Below are positions 34,587 through 45,300 of a stretch of 64,000 nucleotides of DNA, piece after piece. How positions within the stretch are numbered: the first letter of the stretch is position 1; each line of letters opens with the position of its first letter. Under the pieces are notes generated by a model. The model was given only the letters and a program-made list of their open reading frames with translations, ran no database searches and was not told where the DNA came from. The stretch spans positions 2,078,501 to 2,142,500 of the forward strand of contig JADANN010000018.1 in assembly GCA_018806985.1 (NCBI GenBank). The letters are read 5' to 3'. The DNA is from Angiostrongylus vasorum. Taxonomy: Eukaryota; Nematoda; Chromadorea; Rhabditida; Metastrongylidae. The position numbers and the translations under genes were made by a program.

Positions 34587-36268
34587 TTAGTGTGGTATTA
34601 AAATTAACGAGATTCCGAATTTACGTAATTGTGGGGGAGAATTTTTGCTCTTTCTCCAGATGTATTTTTTTTCATCTACTTCTCTTGTCTCGCTTACTCC
34701 CTTGATTGGCAGTAATGTGATTGCTCTTCGTGAAGTTGATATTTCAGTATCCAGTAACCGCTCCCAAGTCTCTTTAATTTCAGCTACAGTATTTAGCACG
34801 TATCCACCAGGTTAATATGAAACAGCTCCAAAAGTGTCTCCTCTACCACTGGCTTCATATTGCCCGATACGATGAAAATCGAAGTTTACTATGAACCTTT
34901 TCTGGTGGATAAACTGTTATCAGGAATCACCATAAGAGTTCTTATGGGCTAGCAAATTGGCAAGCTGAAGCGGATGGAAAAAAAACAAGTGAAATCAGTG
35001 CGCACGTTCTCGTTCTTCTCGGTCACAAACTGAACTTTCTGTTGCTGCAACAGGAATGATCTTTATCAGCAAATGGTGGACTGCATGATTTGTTAAACAA
35101 CCTACAAAAAGAATGGTTTGGCTGGAACCGACACACTTGAATTCATCGAATCGAGACGCAGCTGGCAAGCCAACTCGTCGTGTAAAGTTCTTTGTTGGAG
35201 AGCAAAAAAAATCAAATTTAAATTTAATTAAAATTAATTGGCTTTAAATTAATCTAAATTAATCAACTTTAAGTTGGTTTTAATTTAATTTGAACTTAAA
35301 GCTTAGAAGTAGGTGAAAGCTTCATAGTCTCATTTGCAAAATCTATAGAGAAAATGCCTTACAACTGGCATAATGATGCATATTCTTTACGAAAATGTTG
35401 AGTTTTCGTTGGGATCAAAAGCATGTGAGTTCGGTGGTACTTAAAATGCCCAGGAGCGAAGGCATGTTCAGTGCAACCGCCACTGCCAATTATGTAGGAT
35501 TGGTGCGACGTAGAGATTTGCTTAATGATAGGATATCGAAAGCATAATTCCAGTTCCACATCCCTAATTTCGAGTACGCCTATCTCATTTCATGGTAACT
35601 TTTCTTAAACAAATTAAAGGGAATGAAAATAAAGGCCATATATTCGCTGCTAAGACACAGGTTTAATTAATAAATCATGGTAAGTTCCAGGGATTCCTTA
35701 TGAATTCCCTTAAAAGTTTCTCCCAGGTTGTTCAGTAAGTTAATCTCCGAGGGTCTTTGAGTAATTGGGAACCGAGTAGGGCGATGTCTGATGGGCGTGG
35801 TAGGTGAATTAACCGTGTTTTTTCGAATTCCTAACAGGGACTTTCTTGCTGCAGTGATTCCGGTATTTTAAGAATTGTAGAATATGATTCCATCTGTCCA
35901 GTATGTTCAAGTCACAACCATCTTCTAATTTAAATATCGCTTCGGGTAATGTTCTGCACTTCATTGTCCTCCATCCATTGCACAGAACTGTCTTGGTAGT
36001 CGTACAAAATTGACTTTTGTTCTGACAAAACCGATTTTATTCCACAAGAGAGACAAAAGCAAATTTTCTGAACGATGATCTTCTCAATTTAACATCGATT
36101 CTTGTGGTACCTGGTCGTCAAGCGTTATTTTTTGATCTTAAAATTCAGGTGAGGCAATTCGAAACAACTCGTCCACGCCTAGTTCTTTCGCAAAAGTCTA
36201 AACTATCGTGTGTAGATCTGTTTTCTATGAACGTCTTCAAGTTGTCGTCATCAGTCGCAGCTCGTGAT
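34587..36268 (-). CDS. Unidentified multi-exon gene region
   Basis: Coding-like minus-strand segments with codon bias and splice sites: about 36268-36145 (TDDDNLKTFIENRSTHD), 35579-35363 (ELELCFRYPIIKQIS, IIGSGGCTEHAFAPGHFKYH; strong donor TT|GTAAGG), about 34888-34824 (NFDFHRIGQYEASGRGDTFG) and 34783-34587 (EIKETWERLLDTEIST, ending TAA). The phases of the last joins do not all fit, so an exon is missing or an edge is wrong. No domain recognised. The intron between 35363 and 34888 contains the AT-only palindromic tract. Confidence 0.4.
35213..35305. repeat. AT-only palindromic tract
   Basis: A stretch built almost entirely of TTTAA/AATTA words contains imperfect inverted copies (AATTTAATTAAAATTAATTGG against the reverse complement of the right half). 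It is likely to bend or melt easily. Confidence 0.6.
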
Positions 36269-36973
36269 CTTCAACCTTTTTCAAATTATTCCTATCACTA
36301 GATTTTTTAAAACCTAAGTGGCACTTTCCACCGTTAACGATTCTCTGCTTAAACGCAATGTTTATAATGCAGGTCATTTTCCAGTTTTACCTTTCACGTT
36401 CGTACAAAATATTGCGCCGATTTTGTTCAGCTCATCTTTGCCTCGGATTCCAATTCCGATGGCCTCAGCTTGATAGGAATCATTACAGAAGCAAAATCAT
36501 GGACGCTTCAACATAGAACAATATCTGCGCTTTGGGGACGCGCATAAACACTGTAGGCAACACCAGGTCAGGGCAGGATAAGATCTGAACACCTGAAGAA
36601 CTTTCCGTTAGTCCTTGTAAACACAATGGCTCGGCTCTTCACACGTTACCTATCTGAATCCAAGGTCCCTACCCAATGGATAACCAGGAAGACCGTGCTG
36701 TTGTTCGAGAAGGGTAACGTCGACGATATCGGCACCTGTCGCCCAATCTGCTTGCTGTCTGTACAAACTTTTCACTCGAGTGATCCCAAACAGGTGTGAA
36801 GGAACACTGGAACGAAGGACAGACATGCAAGCAAGCTGGGTTTCGAAAAAGAATTCAGTACGATGGACCACATCCATACGACAACAAGACTCATTGAAGT
36901 GTCGCGAGAGTACAAAAGACCGCTCTGTCTCACCTTCATGGATTTAAAGAAGGTATATTAACTAATCCCTGAA

Positions 36974-37098
36974 CAAGGACTCGCATGGTGTGGTGGTGAA
37001 CGCGTCAGCCTCCGGAAAATGTAATAGCGCGTTCGTTCTCCACCGCAGCCACCTGCGGTCCAGTTTTGCATATATAAATATCTCAGCATCACTGTGGT
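36974..37098 (+). repeat. SINE-2 with exact target-site duplication
   Basis: The copy is flanked by TAATCCCTGAA at 36963-36973 and 37099-37109, an 11-bp perfect direct repeat. This fixes the ends of SINE-2 at about 125 bp and shows that it moves like a retroposon. Box A CATGGTGTGGTGGTGAACG; the 3' end is CAGCATCACTGTGGT. It is nested in the insertion within the RTE LINE. Confidence 0.85.
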
Positions 37099-37109
37099 TA
37101 ATCCCTGAA

Positions 37110-37878
37110 TAGTTTCTATTTCCCATATTAGCGTACTCTTCTTATATTAACTGTTTACTTGTAATTATCCTACATCTATCCTTACACCTTCCGTAAATTG
37201 TCTCTTAGCGACCATCCCACGCACCTGCGTCATAGTTGGCCGGAAAGGGGGTTCTATAATTTCTTTCTATAGATCACTCATTTTTTGTCCGACAGTATGG
37301 GCCCTGAATGAGCAGCTGTCAGCCGCACGTTCTTTCCGGTATCTGCCCTTCCAAGCAATTTTTGTATAAGCCACTGTATCGCTGCCACAAGTACTTTCTG
37401 TACAAGTTATTGTACGCTCATCACGAACCTTCTGTGCAAGTGCAAGTAGCTCTGTCAGATTGCAATAGTTGAAGAAGTTTTAAAACTTCTCTCTGAGCAT
37501 TGTCTTGAGTTCCTTCACCCCATCCATTACAGGAATATGAGGAGCATTACTAGTCATCAAGCCAATGTGCAAACCTCAGTGTCCTGGTCTTCCAGTCAAA
37601 GTGTTCCAGTGTTTTGCCCAGCTTCGCTCAAGTGTTTCACTTATCCCTCCAATTCAGCTCGTGCCCGTTCGCTCAACTAATCATCGTTAGATTGTTTATA
37701 TTCCATTGTTGTTATTGCCATAAGCAATTATACCCCAAGCTTGAGACTGTTCTCTGTGCCTACATCAAAAAGTCCTGGGTGGAATACTCGTAGAGAGTCG
37801 AGCACTCTACTTCGAATTAATAATTACTCTATGCCGAAAAGTGAACCGTAGCCCTATGATCCACTGCGCCAACTAATA
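37110..37878. other. Unclassified insertion inside the RTE LINE
   Basis: Together with 36956-36973 this forms an insertion of about 0.8 kb that separates two halves of the RT gene which join cleanly without it. No terminal repeats or recognised proteins are visible. A minus-strand frame at about 37500-37400 (ELLALAQKVRDERTITC) is coding-like, so it may be a piece of a host gene or of another transposon. Confidence 0.5.
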
Positions 37879-39357
37879 CAGCAGGCTTTTGATTCAAATG
37901 ATATAGAAGCAGTGATGAAAGCCCTGTACAGCCAAGGAGTCTCTCATCATATAAAGATTTTTTTCGTCAACTGTATAAAAATTTCGCAACCAAGATATTA
38001 CCATTCTACAACGATATTAACATCGATGTCAGAAGAGGGGTTAGGCAAGACAACACCATCTCGCCAAAATTATTTACCACCACCCCCGAAAACGCCATGC
38101 ATGCATTGGAATTGGATAATATGGAAGTAAAAATCAATGGCTGGCAATTACACCACCTTCGCTTTGCTAATGACATCGTCCTTACAACACCAAACATTAG
38201 CCAAGCGGAACGAATGCTGACCGACTTTGATAAAATCCTGTGCAAAGAATGGTCTTCGATTAAATCTCACAAAAACGATGTTGATAAGGAGCGGATTGAC
38301 TAGTTTCACATGTCCAGTTCACGTTCAACGGAACGAATATCTCCGAATGCTCCAGTTACGTCCGCCTACCATGGAAAATCAACATGATGAACGACATAGC
38401 TCCAGAGTTAAGCAGAAGGAAACGAGCGGCTTGGGAAGCTTTGAAGAGCATCGAGGATGTAGTGAAGAGAACAAAGAACACCCGAGTCCGTGCCCACCTT
38501 TTCGACTCAACCGTACTTCCTGCCCTAACGTATGCATCAGAAACCTGGTCACTGCGTAAGCAGCATGAAAGATCACTCAGCGTTATTGAACGCGCAGTCG
38601 AAAGGACGATGCTGGGAGTATCCTGTTCTACATAAGTAAGGGAAGGGATCCAAAGCTCCGACCTGCGTCAACGATCAAAAATCAAAGATGTCGTTCTATA
38701 CGCCAAACAGTCGAAGATAAGGTGGGCAGGACACTTAATGCGTATGAATGACAACCGATGGACAAGAGCCGTTAGTGACTGGATTCTTCGGGATGTTAAA
38801 CGCACTGCAGGAAGACCACCGACTCGATGGTCGGAGTTCTTCACAAAAAGCCTAGAAAAAAGATATGATGCTCGACGAGTCCCTAGAACGAGCAGAACCC
38901 ACTGGGCTACTGTTGCACGCAACAGGGAAAAATGGAAGATTTACTGGCGCCCGCTCGAGTCACTCGACGACCAACGGGACTACAGGTGATACAGGTGACG
39001 GTAACTGTATGAGCAACAACCTGAGTTTATTATGACGACCAAGATTATTTATGATAAATCACGATTGTACTAGGTTCTTTCTCAACACAGGAATCTCCCA
39101 AGCGAGAGTAGTATATTGAAGGTCATAAACAGCGAAGGTTTCGCTTAAACGATGCCACTGTTGCTCTATAGAATTCTCCATGAGGTTGAATTATCAACTC
39201 TTTTAGACAAGATTTTTTCTTCTTTGGCTGGAGCTGCACGCACCGTAGTCACTAATCAACTTTCGTACAATCTTGGCAACCTGCATGCTGAAGAACTTGC
39301 CACCTGTTCATAAACGCCTTTCGACGCACCTTTAAATAAGAAATTGAGGTTACAGAT

Positions 39358-39860
39358 TATTCACTGCATTAGAAGAATCAATAAACAGCGCCATCCGCAG
39401 ATTTCGTTGCGATCACTTTTTGTTCTCGAACCTACGGCCTTCCGGACCTTTTTCAAGAATGAAGGGCATTCTTCTGAGTAGCGGTTAATTCGGAAGTCCG
39501 ACACGCTTCTCCTCAGTGGCGAAGTGTACGGCATAGCAGGATTACCACGTTTGAAGAACATGCTATAAGCGCCTAGCACCACATTGAATCGGCTTTCATG
39601 TTTGTAGAGACCAGTTTTATTGAAATTCGGTACGAATTGTCGGAATCCGATGTTGTTATATGCAATAAAAAAGTCGTAGGTTGGCTGGAGACGTCTGACG
39701 ATTTCGGTGTCTCCACAGCGCGATCGATCGGTGTCAATTATTCATTTCATAACCGAAGTTTCCAATGTTGCCATGTTCCTCGATGTGACCCCAATTCGAG
39801 ATACAAGGGCGAGTTGTGCTCCCTCATGCTCGCAGTATTCGACCCAATAACTCAATTTTC
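39358..39860. CDS. Ambiguous coding region (both strands open)
   Basis: The minus strand is open for 127 codons from 39740 to TGA at 39358 (DFFIAYNNIGFRQFVPNFNK, PLRRSVSDFRINRYSEECP). The plus strand is open from 39598 to 39860 in the complementary frame (ELSESDVVICNKKVVGW, CCHVPRCDPNSRYKGELC). Both have good codon statistics because RNY patterns read alike on both strands. The minus reading is longer; the plus reading would suit the plus-strand gene that follows. Neither protein is recognised. Confidence 0.4.
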
Positions 39861-40494
39861 TCCCCGTTTTCTACCATTTTTCTATTTAAATCTGAAATAT
39901 TTTTTTTCAAGCTCCTGATGAGGAATGTAGAACTTGATGCACAAAATTTGGTTCCGCATGCTCCTCATATTGACGTCTTTTTAGGCCTAATCGCCTTCGC
40001 TGGTCTTCTCATCTATTCATGGGAATCTACGATATTCCCTATAAGTGTGCACAATTAGTGCTCATTTACTTCACATGGATACCGTATCCCTCAGATGGTG
40101 CAATATTACGCGAGTGCTAGATTTCTTTTCGAAACCCTTCACATGTTATAACTTCAGATTCCACATGGCCGGTATGACAGTAGTTGCAGACTCCTCAAAA
40201 AGGTATCAACGAGTAATGAAATCCTTCATCATCTGACCTAAATACTTTATTTCTGCGCAAAACGAAGAATAAAAAAAGAATTCAAAAAAAGGATAGATTA
40301 CTTACATCTTGTATTTAATACATCTGGAAACTCGATTTATAATTGTTAAGTGCTTAGAGACCGAGTGAGTGTATTTCCACTAACATATGCGTCGACGGAA
40401 AAATCCGTCTGAGTGAATATTCAACAATTTTCTTTGCACCTGTTTATATTCCCGCACAAAGGTTTTTGTTCTGATTTTTGTAACTGATCAATAG

Positions 40495-41368
40495 ATCCAA
40501 TGCAAATCACTGTACTGGACATCGGATCTGGAAACTTATTCGGTGTACTGAATGGTTCGCAAAAAGCTGCGTTATCTGGATGCGATCATGTTGCGGTCGA
40601 AGGAATGTTGCTGGTGAGGAAAACAGCAGACGACGGGACTGTTCCGGTTCAGATCTCATGGATGTCTCTGCCTTTGTTCAACACCGTACCCACCTGCCCG
40701 CAGATAACCTCCGTTTCCAACTTTGAAGAGAACTACCTCAGCTCATAGTGGATATCACCCGAAAAAAAAGCCCCTTGAAATGCGCAGATCTTTGTAGTCG
40801 ATATGGGTCTTCTTTTACTCTATCTAGTTGCAATTTTGACTTTGTGTAGCCCATAAAACATAGTTTTTCCAAGGAAACTCGTACTTGGAGCAATGAAGAG
40901 ACTGAACAACCAGGAATTAATCCTGAAAGGCACTGCAATGTTCCGCGTTGTATGGAGAATATTTGTTGCTGCAGAGCTGGCGTTCAAGATTTTAAAAATC
41001 TTGAAGGGGTCTTTCGGTTTCCCAAAAATTTGAGGGATCCCAAATAGCACTTAAACTGAAAAAACAACACTTTACGAAAGCTAAGCACGGGCGTAGGACA
41101 ACAGAGTGGATCTTTCCTAGAGGTCTGTTAAGTTTTCGTCTCCTCCGGCAGTTTGGTTATTGAGAATTTATCAGCAGCTGTCGAAAAAACACCATTCCAT
41201 CATGTGCCCAGTGTAGAAATTTGAATTCCGACCTATAATTAATTTCTTCCAGTCACTATGATGCTCCATTTTTATCTTATAGAATGGATAATTACAAAAT
41301 ATACCAGCGTGTTGCTCAGCTGTGGTGTGAAAACGACTACCAAATGCTGAGCGTTGCACTTCGGACAG
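40495..41368 (+). CDS. Unrecognised plus-strand gene(s), several coding-like exons
   Basis: 40495-40748 (after GATCAATAG) encodes an 83-residue frame with strong GNN bias (ITVLDIGSGNLFGVLNG, DHVAVEGMLLVRKTADDG), with an internal donor CTG|GTGAGG. 40850-41047 (after TTTGTGTAG) encodes a Cys-containing piece (HCNVPRCMENICCCRAG, then GVFRFPKNLRDPK), faintly like the start of a THAP finger. 41152-41224 (after CTCCTCCGGCAG) encodes VIENLSAAVEKTPFHHVP to TGA. 41283-41368 (after ATCTTATAG) is open too. How many genes these form is not settled. Confidence 0.4.
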
Positions 41369-42235
41369 GTGTTTATTTTTCACACATAATCCGAAATGTT
41401 TTGAACGTAAGGGCTAATAGATATAAGAGTAAAAAATGTCATGTAGTAAACGCAAAGCAGTGGCCGTACTAGCAAAATAGGTGGAAAATTCGGACTAGAG
41501 AGAGATAAGCACAACATGACGGTCCCAGTCACCCAATTTGCAGCGCGCAATGACGACTGTGAGCTGGAATCCACTCATATCGCCTGCACCGAAAAAAGGA
41601 ATACGGATCTAAGCTTACATCACAAGTTGTTAAGCGGCTTTGCTAAAAGTAAACTATACTAGAACATCACAATAAGCCCACCACAATTTTTATCTCATAA
41701 AAAACACCGATAATGATAGACCATCACACCGAATAAGCAGTAAGTCACAATAACAATAGAAATGGAGCGTTTAGAAAAAAGGGAAAGAATACAAAAAAAG
41801 CTCTAAATTCCACAATTTCACAAGTACGGAGAAAACATAGACCCATTACCCTTAAGAACAGACAATAACAATTTTTAAGCAGAACAGTAGAGCTCCAGGA
41901 GCCAAAATCGTAAACAATTAACAGCAAGTGATAAATAATCGGAACGGAAACTTAATCGTTTCGTGACCTCTTATTTTATTTGAATTCGGTAGTCATCGTA
42001 GTTATACTGGCATGACGAATACTGCACTGTTGCACTGAACTGCACTACAGCGAATGTATTGTACTGCACAAATGGAAAACTAGAAAACCACACGATGCCA
42101 AATTCACTCATAATGGTTGGTTGACTCACTCATTGAAGCACCGCAACCGAGTGGAGCTGTACGAGTTGCACGTAGAGAATTAAAAACATTTGATAGTTCA
42201 TACTTTGTAAAGGAAATAGTTGTACAACCAGGTTT

Positions 42236-42241
42236 TTTATT
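42236..42241 (-). terminator. Poly(A) signal AATAAA of the tRNA ligase gene
   Basis: AATAAA on the minus strand, about 100 nt after the stop codon of the tryptophan--tRNA ligase gene: a normal distance for a short nematode 3' UTR. Confidence 0.6.
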
Positions 42242-42341
42242 CAGAACATGTAATACCAGTCCTCGAAAAGTTACCTATAGTTCACATCCATAATTGTACT
42301 TAATATGTTAGAAGTTGGACAAATGCGTCTTCACCAGTCGT

Positions 42342-45300
42342 TTAAAACTTGTATTTCAGTGGTCGAATCCTAAGGAACTCTTCCAGCATCTCATCCGTGA
42401 CCTTCTGTCGCCGCTCTTTCATTTCCACAACCACCTTCGTAATTTCATCAATAGCAATCTTTTTCAGTTCCCCTGTCAACATCGCACCGGCTGTGTATTG
42501 CTGGAATGTAGGAACGTAAACATCGTATTGTTACAAGATTGACTGCTCATCTTTCCAATCATTCAATATTGTGTGCAAATCCATATTTTATTTATTTTCC
42601 TATCGTATAGTGTCCATGGATCTCCCTCATATGAAGGATCTCGAGCCGGTTGGTCCCGAGGCTATGTGGCGCGTCCCCAGATGGCGGATAAGGGGTTAAT
42701 CGCGGACCAAAAGCGACCTTTGCTTTCCTGAGACGCAGGTGGATCCAGAGGATGGACTCCCTGTTTCTGCTGCGCCGATTTGGCACATACTTTCTGCATT
42801 TACGGGGCGTATTCATGCACGCGTGTGTGGGTGCGTTCTGGTTTATGCAGATTGTATTCTACGAGTCAATTCGGCCAAAAGCCTGCAATCACGTGACAGG
42901 GAAGTATATTGGAGGCGGTTAGGAGTCGCTTCCAACAAATAAGCTCCATGTCCACTCTGGTAGAGCCTGGCAACCTACCCGTGAGTATACCCAGCCCCCC
43001 ACGTTCAGAACCCAGCAAGCTACACATGGGTATCAAAATGCTAAACACAGTTAAAAAAAAACGGGCCTCATTCCGGTGACCCCGAAAGCGCCCCCCAATT
43101 TCGCAGGGTTGGGTAGGACGAGTACGGAGAGGCTGCTAAAATCTCAGGGGGTAATGCAGGCTGCCTGGATTACAAAGAACTATGGTGACGATCTGCACAT
43201 AGAATGCACGTGAGCTTGCATCCGAGTCCTCGATAGAAGACTTGCTCATGAGAGCAAGAAGGATAAGACACGACGTCATCGGCCTGGCCGAGACGAGACG
43301 ACGTCACCCATTCAACGCCGTCTATGACACCGGAGAAGAACAGTTCCTCGGAACATGCGACAGTAGAGGGAGCCGGGGGGCGTCGGCGTTCTCGTCAACA
43401 CGAGTTTGTCCATGAACATCGATTCATTCGAACAGCTTGCAACCCGAATCGGACGTTTATGATTAAAAAGAAGTGGATCTATACCGGATTTGACAATCTT
43501 CGTCGCTTACGCGCCGACCTCAAACTATAACGAAGAAGAAGTCGAAGCGTTCTACATGGACTTGAAGAAATTCTACAGAGAAGACCATACATTCTTCCAC
43601 GTCATCATTGGAGATTTCAACGCCAAGACTGGACCAAGAAGAACGTCTGAAGAACGTCACGCTGGGAACCACGGATTGGAATGGAACGAACAGAGTGAGC
43701 GGCTATCTGATTTAATCATGGCGACCAAAACCATCCATGGTAACTCGCAATTCCAGAAGCCCCACCCTCAACGCTGGACGTGGGAGTCTCCCAATGGAGA
43801 GTACAATAACGAGATAGACTACATCATTGTAAATAGAAGGTTCTGCCTAACTGATGTCGCTGTTGTCCCAAAATTCTACATGGGATCAGACCACCGTCTC
43901 CTTCGTGCAAGATTCTATTTCTCGCGGAAAGGAGAAAAAGCCGATAAATTAAAAACCGAAGTCCCAGAACCACCGTAAACTGACACTTGTTCAATTCATT
44001 AGTCGGCTGTTGGGAAGATGCCGTTGTCGATGACATCAGCGAAGAATACGATCTGCTCATTCAACATCTTCACCTTAGCACTACGAAAGTTGAGAGCTCG
44101 AAACTCACCAAGAGACGTACGCCAGCGTGGAATCGCACGAGCTGCAGGCAACCGCGAACTAACGTCCGAGCTTGCAAAACCTATGCAGACAGGCGATAAA
44201 AGAAGATCTTAAAGAGAGAAGAGCAGCAGCAATGGTCGAAGCTGCAGAGGCTGGGAAAAACATTTGCAGAGCATACCGAAGCTTCGCCAATTACAGGACC
44301 AAGACGATTGCACTCCGACCCCCAGACGGAACAGTTGCAGCGCCCAGAAAGGCAATGGAGAAAGTCATCCACGAATACTACTCAGTTCTCTTCGATAGCC
44401 ACGTCCACCTTCCGTCATAAGAAATAAAGGAGGATGGATATGTTGTGTCACCGGTTCTAGCTTCCGAAATCCGACATGCCATTTCGTCGATGAAAAAATC
44501 GAGCAGCACCAGGTCCGGACAGGGAAAAGATCAGAACACCTGAAAAAACCTTCCGCAAGTCCTCGTAAACACACTGGCTCAGCTCTTCTCACGTTATCTG
44601 TCTGAATGCAAGATCCCTATTCAGTGGAAAGCCAGCAAGACCGTGTTATTGTTCAAGAAGGGTGATCTACAGGATATCGGCAACTATCGTCCAATCTGCT
44701 TACTGTCTGTCGTCTACAAGCTTTTCACTCGAGTCATCCTAAACAGGATTGGCAGAGCACTGAACGAAGGACAGCCATTTGAGCAAGCATGGTTTCGAAA
44801 AGGATTTAGTACGATGGATCACATCCACCCGATAACAAGGCTCATTGAAGTATCGCCAAAGTACAGTAGACCGCTCTGTATCACTGTCATCGATTTACAG
44901 AAGGCCTTTGATTCAACTGAGATAGAAGCAGTCATGGGAGCCCTTGATAGTCAAGGAGTCCCTACCCAGTACATAAGGATTCTTCGTGAGCTTTACAAAA
45001 ATTTCACAACCAAGATACCACCATTCCACAACGATATCAACATTGACGTCAAAAGAGGAGTTAGGCAAGGCGATACCATCTCGCCCAAATTATTTACCGT
45101 CACCCTCCAGAACGTCATACGAACACTGGAATGAGATAATATGGGGAGTGAAAATCGATGGTCGGCAGTTACATCATCTTCGCTTTGCTGATGACATCGT
45201 CTTTATAACAGCAAACATTAGCCAAGCGGAACGTATGCTGGCCGACTTTGATAAATCCTGTGCAAAGATTGGTCTTCAAGTAAGTCTCACAAAAACGATG

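Larger units (their letters stand above)
36530..38996 (+). mobile_element. 5'-truncated RTE-clade LINE with nested insertions
   Basis: The copy starts in the endonuclease-RT linker and is closely related to the LINE at 42640-45957. RT motifs are visible but frameshifted: VLLFEKGNVDDIGTC, then (after an insertion at about 36956-37878) AFDSNDIEAVMKAL. The active site reads FAND instead of FADD. The C-terminal part ([18 protein letters not shown]..., RWAGHLMRMND) is well kept and ends GDYR-stop-like, followed by GGTGATACAGGTGA. Dead copy. Confidence 0.85.

Noticed and set aside
40738..41050. Minus-strand frames opposite the Cys-containing exon
   Set aside because: The plus-strand frame has better codon bias, a clear acceptor and Cys-rich content; the minus frames look like its shadow.
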